Origin: Zasmidium citrigriseum
Lineage: Eukaryota > Ascomycota > Dothideomycetes > Mycosphaerellales > Mycosphaerellaceae
NCBI GenBank assembly: GCA_002786025.1
Contig: NHNW01000011.1
Location: forward strand, 1-64,000
Direction: 5' to 3'
Length of the DNA stretch: 64,000 nucleotides
The notes beneath the pieces were generated by a model. That model was not told the DNA's origin. It did no database searches and saw only the letters and a list, made by a program, of their open reading frames with translations. This document shows positions 1 to 11,876 of this stretch, piece after piece. The stretch's first letter is position 1. Each line of letters opens with the position of its first letter. The translations under genes and the position numbers were made by a program.

Positions 1-1519
1 TTACTATACCTTACTCGTGTCTTCGCTTTAATAGTATTATATAGGAGTCTTTAATAAGGGAAGGAGTAAGCTACGGCGGGCTAAGGTACTATATAATAGT
101 ATTACTAGTAAACTTAATTCTCTTCCCTTTACCTATACCTCTACTAGCGACTCTAGGTTAGCTCTTCGATATACGTATAGTAGTAGCTAGTATATCGTCG
201 ATATATTCTTACCTACGGTTTAGATATACTAACGATAGCGATAGGTCGCCGCCGCTATACGTTACTATACTAACTATTACGAGCTCGCTATTAATATTTT
301 AATAGTAAGCTCGTCTTTCGTCTAAACCCCTTATATATATAATTTAAAACCGCTATTATCGCTATTATTAATAAGTAAATCGAAGCGATATTATAGCGCG
401 TACTAAGTAGACCGCGAGAAAGGCGCTAAGTAAGAGGCTTACTAGCGCCTATAACCGAGTATAGTAGTAGAAGCGAAAGAGTAGCTCTACTACTACTAGA
501 GCTCTTAGAGTAGCCTATAGTAGTATTACGAGCTACCGTATTAGTCGCTTTAGAGAGAAGATTCGTATTAGAAAGGCTAAGAAAATAATAGTAGCTAGTA
601 AGGCGCGTATATTAAGACTATACTAGTCCCTATACTAGTTAGGATAGAGCTAATACTTTATAGGCGAGGCGAGACGTAAGGTTACGAATATATACGCTCT
701 ACTAGATAGCGATATACGCTTAGGTCGCTTCTTCTCGATCCCTTAGTTAGCGTTCTACCGCGTAGTTTAAGAGCTTATTACTACTAAGAAGAGTAGCCTA
801 TACGTCTTATAGGATACCTTTATCCTCCTTTAGGGTATTACGGAGAGCTTCGGCGTATAATACTTTAATAGTATATCTACTTTTAATCCGACTTTAACCG
901 TCTATTTACTAATAAGCTATAGTAGCGGCCTATAGTATAATCTACCGCGTTAGCCTAAAGAAGGTATACGCTAGTACCTTAATCTAGCGTAATACTACGA
1001 TAGCTAAGAATATAAAGAAGCTTACGACGAAGGGCTTAGAGCTATCGATTCCTAATAAGTACTATTAGCCGTCTCTATATAACGTAATAAGGATAGAGTT
1101 TTCGAGTAGTAGTAGGAAGTCTACGAAAGGTAAGGGTAAGACGGTTATTATAAAGCGGAAGCTAGTCGTCGATAATAACGACGACGACGAGAATATCGAT
1201 AATAAGTAGATAGTTCTTTAGCGCTATACCTTCTTCGCTTCGATCGAGATACCTAGTACTTACCTATATACTAATAGCTAAATAAATTAACCTTTTAGTG
1301 CTTATATTTAAGATCTTTCTAGCTCTACTTTATAATTTTAGCCTATCTATACACCGTACTAGTCGCTATACTAGTCTTCCCTATAATTTCCCTTTCCCCT
1401 TTCCTTCCTAGCGTCCGTAATTTCTAGCTAGACTATATATTATTTTATCTTCCCCTTCCTAATATTAGCGGGAAGGGAAGACGAAGAACCCTTTCCTTCC
1501 CTTCCCTTAGTAAGGTCTA
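1..1519. repeat. Direct repeat copy A (RIP-mutated transposon end), open at window edge
   Basis: This stretch aligns with 34541-36059 at a constant offset of 34540, without any indel I could find, and the differences are C/T or G/A transitions. The alignment breaks abruptly at 1519/36059, so this is a true repeat end, while the other end lies beyond base 1. The last 25 bases form the reverse complement of 7971-7995. A plus-strand frame full of TAG/TAA codons can be followed through about 480-1240, with charged and Gln/Arg-rich stretches, but I do not recognise its family. This copy has lost more CpA/TpG than the copy at 34541, so it is the more heavily RIPed of the two. Confidence 0.85.
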
Positions 1520-2769
1520 ACTATCGCTACTAGAGAGTAGTATTATACGTAAGCCTAAGGTACTAACTACTAGAATACGACTAGTATTTATACTACTATT
1601 ACTAAAGGAGTAGTACTCGAAGAAGGTAGACGAGCGATTCCCTAATATATTTAATAGTCGAGCCTTCGTTATACCCTTAGACTTCTTTATACTAGACGAC
1701 CTACTTTAGGAACTTTACGATATCTTCTATAAGTATTAGAAGTTTAATAACTTTAATCTAGCTTTCTAGTACGAGATAGAGTACCTACTTAGGGAGATCG
1801 AGGCCGCTAAAGCTAAGCGTAGTAAGTAGAAGGATCTAGTACTAATAGGTCTTCGCGAGTAGTACTAGAAGTAAGATTAAGATACCCTTAATAATCTCGT
1901 TACTAAGGTAGATACTATCGGTTTTTATATATATAAGGAGTACGAGGCTAATATCGAAGAGCGTAACTATAAGAATCGTAAGAAGGCTAAGAAGGCCGAA
2001 GCTAAGAAGAAGGCCTATAAGGATACCTATACTACTACCGCCCTTAGTAGTAATATACCTACTATCTAGCTAGTACTACCGCCGCCGCCGCTAGTATTAC
2101 GGTAAGACCGCCTTAACGGAATACGTAAAGATACGGACTACTTAGCGCTCGAAAACGCCGTCCTAGAGAATAACCTCCGTAAGAAGACTATAGCTAAAGT
2201 AGTAGCTTAGACGTACTCTTAGGCTAAGGCTAGCGCTAGTACGAAGCGTAAGGTAGACGATAAAGATAAGTAGCCTATAAAGAAAGGCTCTACCTCTAGT
2301 ACTATAGCCTTTAGTACTATAACCTCCGCTACTTAACCCTCTTCTAATATATACGGCTTATCCTTTAACTTTAAAGATATCGACCTAGAAGCTATTTAGC
2401 GCTAATATAACGCTATCTACTAGAGTATATAGTATATAGTCGGTTTAGAGGAAGAGGACTAATAGGAGGAGGAGGGCGTACGTTAGTCTTCTCGTACGAG
2501 GAGGCTTACGCTAAAGGAATAAGAGCGTTAGAGTAGTCGTACTAGGTAGAGGTAGAGGGTCGATCTAGTATTTAGTATCTAGTATAGGTAGTAGCGTATA
2601 ATTTTCTTAGTAATCGTAGAAGCGTTTAGGTTCTAATAATAAAGTTTATAATTCTCGATTCTTCGTTTTAATAGTTTTAATAGTACTAATAGTATTATTA
2701 ATATAAGGACGTAAAAGGTTACGCGCTAGTAGGAGTATAGCTAGATCCTTCCTTCTATTATAACTTTCT

Positions 2770-2808
2770 ATTCTTCTACGAAGTATATCTCTTACTTTAT
2801 AGAAAAAT
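2770..2808. repeat. 39-bp hairpin element, copy 1
   Basis: Two 16-base arms (ATTCTTCTACGAAGTA and a RIP-changed partner) enclose a 7-base spacer TATCTCT. Total length 39, as in the six other copies. The right arm differs from a perfect complement only by transitions. Confidence 0.8.
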
Positions 2809-2876
2809 TTAGAGTTCGTATATCTACTAGCGCCTATTAATATCCTAGGTAGATTAGATAAGGTATAGGGACATCG

Positions 2877-2915
2877 ATTTTTCTACGAAGTAAGAGCCTT
2901 ACTTTATAGAAAAAT
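2877..2915. repeat. 39-bp hairpin element, copy 2
   Basis: Left arm ATTTTTCTACGAAGTA, spacer AGAGCCT, right arm TACTTTATAGAAAAAT. It lies only 68 bp after copy 1. Mismatches between arms are transitions. Confidence 0.8.
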
Positions 2916-2967
2916 CGCTTTCCTAAAATCCCTATATAATATCCTACCTTCTATTATAAATATTATT

Positions 2968-3037
2968 AATAAATATTAATATTACTATTAATAAACATTA
3001 ATATTACTATTAATAAATATTAATATTACTATTAATA
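2968..3037. repeat. 22-bp AT-rich minisatellite
   Basis: Three units of a 22-base AT-rich sequence (AATAAATATTAATATTACTA plus TT) begin at 2968, 2990 and 3012, followed by a partial fourth. Only one base differs between units (AATATT versus ACATT context), so the array is young or homogenised relative to its surroundings. Confidence 0.8.
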
Positions 3038-4372
3038 ATACTATCTCTACTATCGAAGCGATATATATAACTCTAGCTACTAAGTCCGTCTATTCTCTAC
3101 TACTACGGAGTCCTCTAACCTCTATTACCCTTATTACTACTAAGTCGCTATATTACCTTATTACTACTAAGTCGCTCTATTACTACTAAGTCCCTTCCTC
3201 CTACTACTCCTAGCTATTATAGAAGAGGAGGTTTACGCTTAAAGAGGAGGGTTATTCGTTTACTTAGTAAGATATATACTTCGTAGACGAATTACTCGCC
3301 TCTACTATTATAATATTATACTTATCGCCCTAGGCTAGCCTAGAGAAATATATATAGTACTACTACCTATTATTACTAGGTAATACCGAAGTACTACTAA
3401 AGTAAGTAGATAGGTAGAACGAAGGCCTTATATATAGACGAGGGATATAGGGATCTAAAGTTTAGTATAAGACCCTTTTCTCTACTAGGTAGCCGTATCG
3501 ACTAGCCGAAGCTAGGAAATAACTACCTTTCGCCTAACGAGTTAGTAACTAAAGCTAGAGACTAAGACGGGTAGTATAGATTATTAGTATACTATAGAGG
3601 ATAACGTTTAATAATATTCTTATAAGTAAGTAAAGTACTAACCGCTATAACTAGGGCTATTAGTTCCGTAAGTAAACTATTACCTATATAGTAGACCTTC
3701 GAGTAGCCTAAGGTAGTATATAAAAGGGCTAAGGGATAATAGCGCTAGTTATTAATAACTAGAGCTACTCGAGACTAAAGTCTTAAGATAGTCTAATCTT
3801 ACGAGCCTCTTCTTAAGGGATAAGCCTAAGAGTTAGAACTCTATAACTAATAGTACTAGATAACGACTAGTATAAGCCGCCTCTTTTATAGCCGAGATTA
3901 AGACCGTTTAGTTTAGTAAAGGAGTCTAAGAGCCTACTAAAGTACGCTAAAGGACGTAAGACTAGATACTATACCCTTAATAGCTAAGGGCCGTCGAAGT
4001 AGAGAAGCTAGCCGCTAGTTTAATATCGTAGCTCGATAATATCTAGTTTTACGTCGCGGCTCGACGGCTAGTAGATATATCGTATACCTTACGCTATTAA
4101 GAGCCTCCCTAAGGACGCTTTAAGCTAAACCCCTAAACCCTATACCTCTTAGAAGGCTAGCTAAGCGAGAATACTAGTTAACCCTTATACTCGCCTACTT
4201 AGAGCGACCGCGTAGGTAAGAGAGGTACCTCGCTAAGTACCCTAATAGTAGCTATAAAACTAAAGAAGTAGACCTAGGCGGGTAAAGAAGACTAAATAAT
4301 AAGAAGGATAAGGCGTACCTACTAACTAAGTAGAATCTTATCGATTCTAGATAGATAGTAGGTATACTAAAG

Positions 4373-4480
4373 CTTAGATAACGCCCTTAGCTCGGCGGCT
4401 AGGTTTATTAATACCTAGAAAGACGGCTTAGATAACGCCCTTAGCTCGGTAGCTAGGTTTATTAATACCTAGAAAGACGG
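4373..4480. repeat. 54-bp tandem duplication
   Basis: Two adjacent 54-base units (4373-4426 and 4427-4480) differ only by CGG/TAG-type transitions near their middle. Both end in AAAGACGG. Confidence 0.8.
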
Positions 4481-4887
4481 CTTAGTTTAACGTCGTTAGC
4501 TAGACGAGATAGGCTACTATAGATACTTAGTTATTTAGTAAGGTAGATAGTAGCTAGCCTACTACTCGGTTTTATGTCGTTAAGCTAGATAGATCTCTTC
4601 GTATACCTACTAGTTACTACTACTACGCTAACTTATATACGAAGCGCTATTACGTACTTATAGTAGTAGATTATAGAGGTATAGAGGTAGATAAAAGGAA
4701 GAAGGAAGAGCGCGAGTAATAAAGTTTTAACCTACGCGTAGGTAGTAGCGCGATATAATATTAGCGCTAGTAAGGTAAAGTATTTAATAGTAATAGGTAT
4801 CTATATAAATAGACGAAGTTTACGAAGTTTAGACTTAGGCGTTTATAAGAGGTAAAGGCGGAGGCGTAGGGAGGAGATTATATAGCT

Positions 4888-4926
4888 ATTCTTCTACGAA
4901 GAGGTAGCTTTACTCTATAGAAGAAT
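4888..4926. repeat. 39-bp hairpin element, copy 3
   Basis: Left arm ATTCTTCTACGAAGAG and right arm TACTCTATAGAAGAAT around the spacer GTAGCTT. Outer arm bases pair; the inner three positions of the arms diverge from the other copies. Confidence 0.75.
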
Positions 4927-5019
4927 TAGAGTATAGAGCTCTCCTAGTACGTAAGTAGTTAGAGTATTCTCGGTTTAATCGGTAGTAGTAGGTACTATTA
5001 GTAGTCGCTAAAGTTACTT

Positions 5020-5058
5020 ATTTTTCTACGAAGCTAGGCTAGTACTTCGTAGAAAAAT
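5020..5058. repeat. 39-bp hairpin element, copy 4
   Basis: Left arm ATTTTTCTACGAAGCT, spacer AGGCTAG, right arm TACTTCGTAGAAAAAT. The outer 14 bases of each arm are perfectly complementary. Confidence 0.8.
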
Positions 5059-5279
5059 TCTAAGCTCTAACTACTAGTAAGGACACCTACTAGTAAGGAT
5101 ACCTACTAGTAAGGATACCCGCTAGTAACTAGAGTTAGTAATAGGTACCTTCGATAGTACTACTAGCTAGGCCTACGTTAGTAGTCTTATATAAAGAGGA
5201 GAATAACGGTTAGGTAGAGTAGGCTAAGGAGCGGACTAGCGATACTAAATACGAGAGCTATACCTATTTAATATAAGCA

Positions 5280-5318
5280 ATTCTTCTACGATATATAAGC
5301 GCCGCTTCGTAGAAGAAC
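5280..5318. repeat. 39-bp hairpin element, copy 5
   Basis: Left arm ATTCTTCTACGATATA, spacer TAAGCGC, right arm CGCTTCGTAGAAGAAC. The right arm keeps the consensus CTTCGTAGAAGAAC; the inner left arm is eroded. Confidence 0.75.
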
Positions 5319-6020
5319 TATAGTAATTAGAGGTATACTTTAAGTCGTAAGTTAAGGAGGATCTATACTAATTTAAGAAGGATCTATACTAATTATTTAT
5401 ACTAATTAACTAAGATAAGCGACTAAGACGGGCTAGCGATTTATTTATATACTAAGTAAAAAAGAAGAGGCTATCTACTACTTATAGCGTACGCTATCGC
5501 GTATATAGCGTATATACTTACTACTAGTAGGCGCGACTAAGTAGACGGTCCTCTAGCGAATATAGTTCTAGTAAGGCCTACTAGCGCGCGAAACGCTAAT
5601 CTCCTCTATAATACGGCTAGCCTACGAAATAGTTAGCTTTCGATTTATATATAGCCTAGAGTTAAACTTATAGTCGAGTAGGAGTACTAATAGTTCTTAT
5701 CGCTAGCGCTCTACTCGTCTAGACTACCCTATTTCTAGAGGCTTACTAACTACTACTTATTAGTCTACTAGGGGCGACGAAGGATAACTAACGTTAACCC
5801 CTTTAGCTAACTAATAGAGTAGGGTATAGTAGCGGCGGTAGTAGTAGTAGACTTAGAGGCTACTAGGGCTATAATAGAGGTAGTAGAGGCGGAGAGAGGG
5901 CTAGCGATAGGGCTAGAGCTAGTAGAGAGAATAGCGAAGGGTACGGCGGCGGTAGGTAGTATAAAGTCGTCGTCGTCGTTTATAAAGCTATATCTATATA
6001 TTAGCTACTACTTCGTTCTC

Positions 6021-6058
6021 GCTAGATCGCTAGATCGCTAGATCGCTAGATCGCTAGA
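6021..6058. repeat. 8-bp tandem repeat (GCTAGATC)n
   Basis: Nearly five units of GCTAGATC run head to tail without interruption. Confidence 0.8.
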
Positions 6059-6865
6059 TTAAGGACTATAGGACTAAAGAACTTATAAGTTAGCGCTATC
6101 GTTAATAGACGAGATAGAAGGAGAGGATAAAGGAGCAGTAGTAGCTAGATAGGTAGTAATACGCTCGCGAGCGTAGGCGAGTAGATTAAGGCCTATATCG
6201 ATATTAGTAAGCTACTAGAGGCTAAGTCTAAGTTTAAAGTTTAAATACTTACTAAAGGAGTAGGCGTAGGTACGAGTACAAGTACTAGTAAAAAGCGTAC
6301 GATAAATCTCTAAACGACGAGTAGTAATATAGGCGTAGGCGCGAGCGAGGAAGAGACGGCCTATATTAAAGTTAGTATACTATTGTCTAAAGTCGAATCG
6401 TTAGAAGACGACTTACTAATAGAGCGAGTACGAGTAAAGGCTAAAGCCTAGCGCGTAAAAGTATACTCGTAAGGACTAAGGCTAGGATAATAATCGCTAT
6501 TCTTATTAAACTACGAGTAAAGCTCGCTATAGAAGAGGCTAGAGGTACGACTAAGAGTAATACCCTATACTACTAGTTAGCTACTAAGCTCGCTACTTAA
6601 GAAGTAGAAGATATACTTTATTATCCTTAATAATAGATAAGACGAAACGACGAGCGCGTATAGTAGATAGGCGGCGGTAGTAAGGTAGTAGTAGTAGTAT
6701 AGTAGGTATTATTATTATTATAGTAGTAGTAGTGCTTAGTAAGGCGGCGTAATAGTATTATTAAGGAAGAAGGAAGAAACATTTAGAGCGAAGAGCTACC
6801 TTTTTAATTTCTTACCTACTATTATCCCTATTTATATACTCTCCTTTAATTTACTCCCTATTATT

Positions 6866-6904
6866 ATTTTTCTACGAAGTAAAGCGCTTACTTCGTAGAA
6901 GAAC
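6866..6904. repeat. 39-bp hairpin element, copy 6
   Basis: Left arm ATTTTTCTACGAAGTA, spacer AAGCGCT, right arm TACTTCGTAGAAGAAC. One of the best preserved copies; arm mismatches are consistent with RIP. Confidence 0.85.
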
Positions 6905-7065
6905 TAATTAGGGAATCCTTTACCTAGGCTAGATTCTTAATAGGCGATAATAGTAAGTAGTTAATCGTACCTTCCTTCCTTCTAAAGTCTATCTTCGCCT
7001 TTACCCTAATAAGCTACGTATTAAATTAAGTCCCCGCTTTAGCTTACTAATTACTTCCCTATCTA

Positions 7066-7104
7066 GTTCTTCTATAAAGTAATACCTATACTTCGTAGAA
7101 GAAC
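7066..7104. repeat. 39-bp hairpin element, copy 7
   Basis: Left arm GTTCTTCTATAAAGTA, spacer ATACCTA, right arm TACTTCGTAGAAGAAC. The right arm is the family consensus; the left arm differs from its complement by the CG-to-TA pair at its centre. Confidence 0.85.
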
Positions 7105-7970
7105 TACTATAGGAAGATTTATTAAAGTTAGGAGGTAAGGTTAGAAAAGCGGCTATACCCGATACGCTAACTAGTTCTACTATACCTACCTACCTACCTT
7201 AATATCGCTCTAGTCTTATTAATCTCGTTAATCTTATTACTTCTATCGTTAGCTATCCTATCTACTAAGCCTAGCTAGTAAAATCTATCTCCTAACCTAG
7301 CTAGAGATCGATCTCGACCTCCGTATTAGCCTCTACTCCTTCTATAAGTATATTCGCTAACCGAAGGATCTCTATCTCCTTATCGTCTTCGTCTACGATA
7401 CCCTCTTCGACTAGACTATAATTAGTATCGCTAAAGCGCTACTTAGCCTCCTTAGTATTAAAGTCCTCTAGCTAGATAATAGTCTTACTATAGGTAAGGG
7501 CCTTATTCGCTTTATTTAGCGTATTAACCCTCCTACGTAACGATTCGATACTAGCCTATATAATATCGTCTAATAACGTAGTCTTATCCTCTTCTCCTTC
7601 TCCGATAGTCTACTATTTCGCGAGCCTATTATTAAATAGCTAATCTACGACGTTAAATATATTATTAGAGGTATCTCTAGAAGAGTAGGAGCTTATTCCT
7701 TCGTAGCTAATAGTACCTAAAGTCTTAAACATATTCCTTAATATACGGGTAGCTAGCGTATTAAGCGCTATCTTACGAATAGTCGTAGCGATATCCGTAC
7801 TAGTAGAGTACTTAATAGCCTCTAAGTACTTAAGATTCTATAACTCTAGAGCCTTATTAGTAGCGATAGCTTTGCCTCGCTTACTAGAGAGATTAATTAT
7901 TCTAGAAGATAGTATCGTATCCTAGAGAACCTTATCCGTAGCCTTAGAAAGTAGCTATCGAAGATATACT

Positions 7971-7995
7971 TAGACCTTACTAAGGGAAGGGAAGG
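7971..7995 (+). repeat. 25-bp terminal-inverted-repeat-like end
   Basis: The 25 bases starting TAGACCTTACTAAGGGAAGG are the exact reverse complement of 36035-36059 and of 1495-1519. Further GGAAGGGAAG-type subterminal motifs follow at 8020-8100. If RIP is undone only at the first base, the end would begin CAG, as in many hAT elements. No matching 8-bp target duplication is visible beside 7971 and 36059, so pairing of these ends as one element is unproven. Confidence 0.5.
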
Positions 7996-8250
7996 TTCCC
8001 TTCCCTATAGGGAAGGGAAGTAATATAGTATCCTATAGGAAGGGTAGGAAGGTAGGAAGTAACGGAAATCCCTTCTATCCCTTCCCTTCCTATAGGAAAG
8101 GCTAGAAGTATAGAAAGGCTAGAAAGGCTAGAAGCCGTACTAGTCGCCGTACTAGTTAAAGGCTATAGAAACGACGTAAATTAAACGATTAATAATCTTA
8201 AACAATTAACGATCTTAAACGATTTAAGTACTACTATTTACTATATATAT

Positions 8251-8925
8251 AAACCTAATAACCTCGCCTTCTACTAATAAAAGGACCTAGTAGCCTAATA
8301 TAGTAGGGGGTAGAGTCTTAGAAGGGCGCGTAGCTACTCTAGTACTAGTATCGCTATATAGGTAGTAGTTCTAGGCTAAGTAAGCGTAAACCCCTATAAG
8401 CTTTACGCCTAACTATAGATAAGGGCGAGGAGGGAAAGAAGGGTCGTATCTAAAAGAAGCTCTATAAGTACTATCTTTTTACGCTCTCTTTAGCCTTATC
8501 TATCCTTTTTAATATACTAACTAAGCTAAATATCTATTATTAAACCTAATAACCTCGCCTTCTACTAATCGGAGCTAGCCTAACCTAGCGGTAAGGAGTC
8601 TCTAAGGGCGATATAGCTACTCTAGTACTAGTATTACTATATAGGTAGTAGTTCTAGGCTAAGTAAGCGTAAAGCCTAACAAGTTCTAACCTAATAAGGA
8701 AGATAGCGAGACTCTAGCTTACGACGACCTTCTTTTTGCTATTCTTAGCCTTATCTATCGTTTTAATATTCTCCTAACCTACCTAATACTTATTATTAAA
8801 CCTAATTTACTCGCCTTTATCTAATAAGAGTCGCTAAGAGAAAGATACTATAGTATCCTTTTTTTTTTGCTACTCTTAGCCTTATATAGTAGTTAGATAT
8901 ACTCTATATCTTTTTGTAACGTTAA
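8251..8925. repeat. Three-unit tandem repeat of about 255-290 bp
   Basis: The phrase AAACCTAAT followed by a CTCGCCTT-like block recurs at 8251, 8542 and 8798, and each unit ends with a T-rich stretch leading into TTAGCCTTAT. Units 1 and 2 also share a block around CTAGTACTAGTATYRCTATA. The units are diverged by transitions and small indels. Confidence 0.65.
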
Positions 8926-9059
8926 TAGACTTACGTTTTGTTAAGTAATAATCGTTTAGTAATTAGACTAGTTTTCGTACTAGTTACCGTACTAGTCGTC
9001 GTACTAGTCTACCGTAAAGTACTTTTTTATAGCCCGCGAGCTTCTAGTTAAGAAGACTA

Positions 9060-10344
9060 TACTTAAAGGTAATAGAAAGGTCGGATCGACGTATTATAGT
9101 AATAGCCTCGCTAAAGATCTAGCGGTTAATCTAGCGGTTAATTAAGAGGACTTTAAAGGATATATAGATTAGGCCGTCCGCCTAACCTACGTTAAATAGG
9201 CTATCTAACGGGTCGCTTTTTAAGAGTTCTTAACGATAGTCTATTTAGCGGTAGATTAGACTATACCTAGGGGATTCGCTATACTTTATATAACTAGCTT
9301 TTAAACTCCTCCTAAGCCTTCTCTTCGTTATCGTTAAAGAGTAGATCGTTACTAAGGAGGCTTATAGACTTAGCCTCGAGCTCTCGCTAATCGTTATTAA
9401 GAGTAGTACGGGCTATTATTAACGCGGATAGTAAGGCACTAGTATAGTTATAGTTATAATAGTATTAATATCTAGCTACGCTAAAAAGGCGCTTAATAGC
9501 TACTCTAGCTCTAGGTACCGTAAGGATATCTCGAGCTAATTAAGCTACCCGAGGAAACTTAGGTTTAATAGCTTTCTATTATTTAATCGGATCGCTACTA
9601 TACGTTTAGATAAGGTGCTTTTAATCTATAATCGATATTAGTAAAGATAGACTAGTACGCTAACTAGTACGCTAACTAGTATATACCTAAGCGCCTATAC
9701 TTATTAAACTTATCCTCTACTAATATCTCCTTATTATAAATAGCTTCGTCTTTATTAAATCTAAAGTTACTATCGACTTATTAAGGCTATATCGCTAGTA
9801 ATAGTCTAGCGCGGGGGATAAAGTCGGAGTACTTCTTAACGAAGAGCGTCCTTATTAATAACTAGTATTTCGGTTCCTATAACCTATCTCCCTATACAGC
9901 TAATTTAAAGAAGGTGTTCTTTCGTATAGGTATAAGTAACGTCGCGTACCTATATAAATAGCTAAGTACGAAGGCTATAGCGGAATAATACTTAATTAGC
10001 TTAGCCTTTATAAGCTTAACTATATTAAGTAGGGCGTACTTCTACTAGTTCTACTTCCTACGTAGGTTTAACTCGGCTTTCTCGAGTTAAACGAAGAGGT
10101 TAGAGTAGTATAGGTATATAAGGTATAGAGTTAGGCCTATCGACGAGCTTATTAACGACGTATAGTAAGTAAATAGCTACGCGAGGTAGAGGATTTCCTA
10201 GACTTAGAGTAACTCGGTATTATTAACGCGGAGGTAATCCTAACCTTCCTAATATAGATACTAGTCGATAAAGCGATATAGATTAATATACTAGATAAGT
10301 ATATAGGTAGTAGAATCCTAGCGGGTTTTAATATCTTATACTAG
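9060..10344 (-). pseudogene. hAT transposase relic, C-terminal part
   Basis: Read on the minus strand with RIP stops ignored, one frame shows hAT landmarks in order: a K-T-R-(stop)-D-S-T block at 10309-10330, which corresponds to the RW(N/D)ST motif; a helical middle; then, at about 9480-9597, a P-R-V-A block leading into ARDILTVP and a (V/I)-K-R-L-F-S-V-A-R block, which match the hAT dimerisation domain. Gln and Trp codons read TAG/TAA throughout, so the gene is dead. Its upstream half is not adjacent: it continues at 27587-29150, because the LTR element 10345-27586 sits inside it. Family assignment is from remembered motifs; a profile search against the hAT dimerisation domain would settle it. 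Confidence 0.75.
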
Positions 10345-10704
10345 TATAGGCTAGCTAGCTAGTTTCTGCGGCAAAAGCCGAGGCTACTAGCGCCTACCTT
10401 TAACCTCCGAGCTACGAGCACCTTTATTATTATTACGACACCTGCTTTACATATACACACGACTAGCTTCTTATATATTATGCGATACAGATAGATATAG
10501 TAAAATCCTGTATACTAAACTTCTTCTCTTCTTTTATAGCTTCCTTCGGAAGTACCTCTATATACACGAATACCTCCGTACATCTAAGCCTACTAATAGA
10601 GCTATGTTATACCCTCTATTAAGATCCATCGCCTATAACCCTTCTCCGGCTCTATTACCTACTTAGCGTACGTAGGTAGGTTAGTCTATAGGCGCCGGGT
10701 TATA
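10345..10704 (+). repeat. 5' LTR
   Basis: It begins TATAGG and ends GGGTTATA, compatible with a RIP-changed TG...CA boundary. About 20 differences from the 3' LTR were counted by eye; all are transitions, lying in both directions, with no indel. Divergence therefore reflects RIP and cannot be used to date the insertion. Confidence 0.9.
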
Positions 10705-11849
10705 TTTTTAGTAGTTAGTACGAGGGGAGAAGATATACTCGTCTTCTTCCGACTTCTAACCTTCGAGCATTCGACAATACGTCCTCGCGATACCGCACTC
10801 CGACAGATTCGACATAAGCAAGAGCATTTATAAGAGTAACGCTAGCGTAGCTATATTAAGGGAAAATATAAGAACATAAAAGACACGAGACATACGATAT
10901 TCGGTATATAGGAGCTCCGGCACGAACAACCTAGTAACACGGAACAATAGATACAATAGTTTAGCTACAGAAATAGGCTCGAGTCTATAGTTAGTTAAAC
11001 GAAATAGGCACACACGGAAAACCGGAGAGTATATTATTAGGTGGACGTATCTAATAGGCGAAGCTCGAACATATACTACACGAACACTCGAAACCTTAGG
11101 AAACTAGAAGGGTAACGCTATGCTTTACTACTCGGCGGAAGTAGGTATAGCGGAAACCCTAATAACTAATTCTCGCAAATACGATAACTACCCTCGGCAA
11201 CACGCTCTCCTTTATTAAAATTAGATACTATCTACGAATAGCCGAGATTACGCCCCGACTTAACTACCTTCGGACTATTGAGATTCGAAACCGCTATAGG
11301 ATAAGGCATTTGGAAGAGTCGTTCTAGGTAGAGGCTTAGAAAGGGGTAACTACTCGTAAGGCTACGATCCCTAGAACAAGGTTTGTTACTCTAGATCGAA
11401 GCCGCTAACTAAATCGCAGCTGCCTAACATAGCAATAGCTATTAGGCCTGTGCGTATAGGAAGGAAGCATTAATATACAACCTCACCTCCGGACCTCGCT
11501 AAGAAGAATTACTATTAATTGGCACCTCTTACTTCTAGTAATAGCGAACTCGTTACTAGTACCGTACCTATACTATAACTAGTACTGCCCTTGCACATTA
11601 CTTTGTACTACACATACCTGTATCCCTACTTTCTGTTACACGCTTGCTATTTAAACTGTTTGATTCACGTCTGTCTATCTATATCTACACCCTATTGCTA
11701 AACTCGGCTTAAGGCTATGTCTTATCGTTACTTAAGTTGTGAAACCCTTACAAAAATATTGCTTCTGTTTGTTTTGATTAATAAGGACGCTTTCGTGTCC
11801 AATTTATATCCCTCGTGTTACTAAATAAGTAACAAATCCCTACATCTTA
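10705..11849 (+). other. Untranslated leader of the LTR element
   Basis: No convincing coding frame between the 5' LTR and the first palindrome. A primer-binding site would be expected just after 10704; the TAGTAGTTAGTACGAGG-like stretch at 10709 could be a RIP-altered one (TGG start lost) but I cannot match it to a tRNA. Confidence 0.5.
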
Positions 11850-11876
11850 CTTTTACACCCCGCCGGGGTACGAACG
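11850..11876. repeat. 27-bp palindrome 1, before gag
   Basis: Core ACCCCGCCGGGGT followed by ACGAACG; the left outer arm is changed (CTTTTAC instead of CGTTCGT). It reads Y-T-P-P-G-Y-E-R in the gag frame. Confidence 0.85.

Larger units (their letters stand above)
1520..7970. other. Strongly RIP-mutated intergenic/transposon debris
   Basis: No intact gene is present. CpA and TpG dinucleotides are nearly absent and TA-rich triplets dominate, as expected after saturating RIP. A degenerate plus-strand frame can be read at about 1660-2590; apart from TAG/TAA it is continuous and encodes a charged, Lys/Glu/Gln-rich, probably coiled-coil product of unknown family. The region also contains the seven 39-bp hairpins and several short tandem repeats listed separately. 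It lies between two inwardly diverging transposon ends (1519 and 7971). Confidence 0.7.

Noticed and set aside
2770..7104. 39-bp hairpins as loxP-type sites
   Set aside because: Arms share the 8-mer ACTTCGTA with loxP, but in the opposite orientation to the spacer and with other arm and spacer lengths; the similarity is probably chance. The general layout remains of interest.
2770..8925. CRISPR-like array
   Set aside because: Repeats are hairpins at irregular distances or degenerate tandems in a fungal genome; no regular spacers.
10828..11013. 61-codon minus-strand frame in the LTR element leader
   Set aside because: Opposite to the element's coding strand, no recognisable features, and composition like the surrounding leader.
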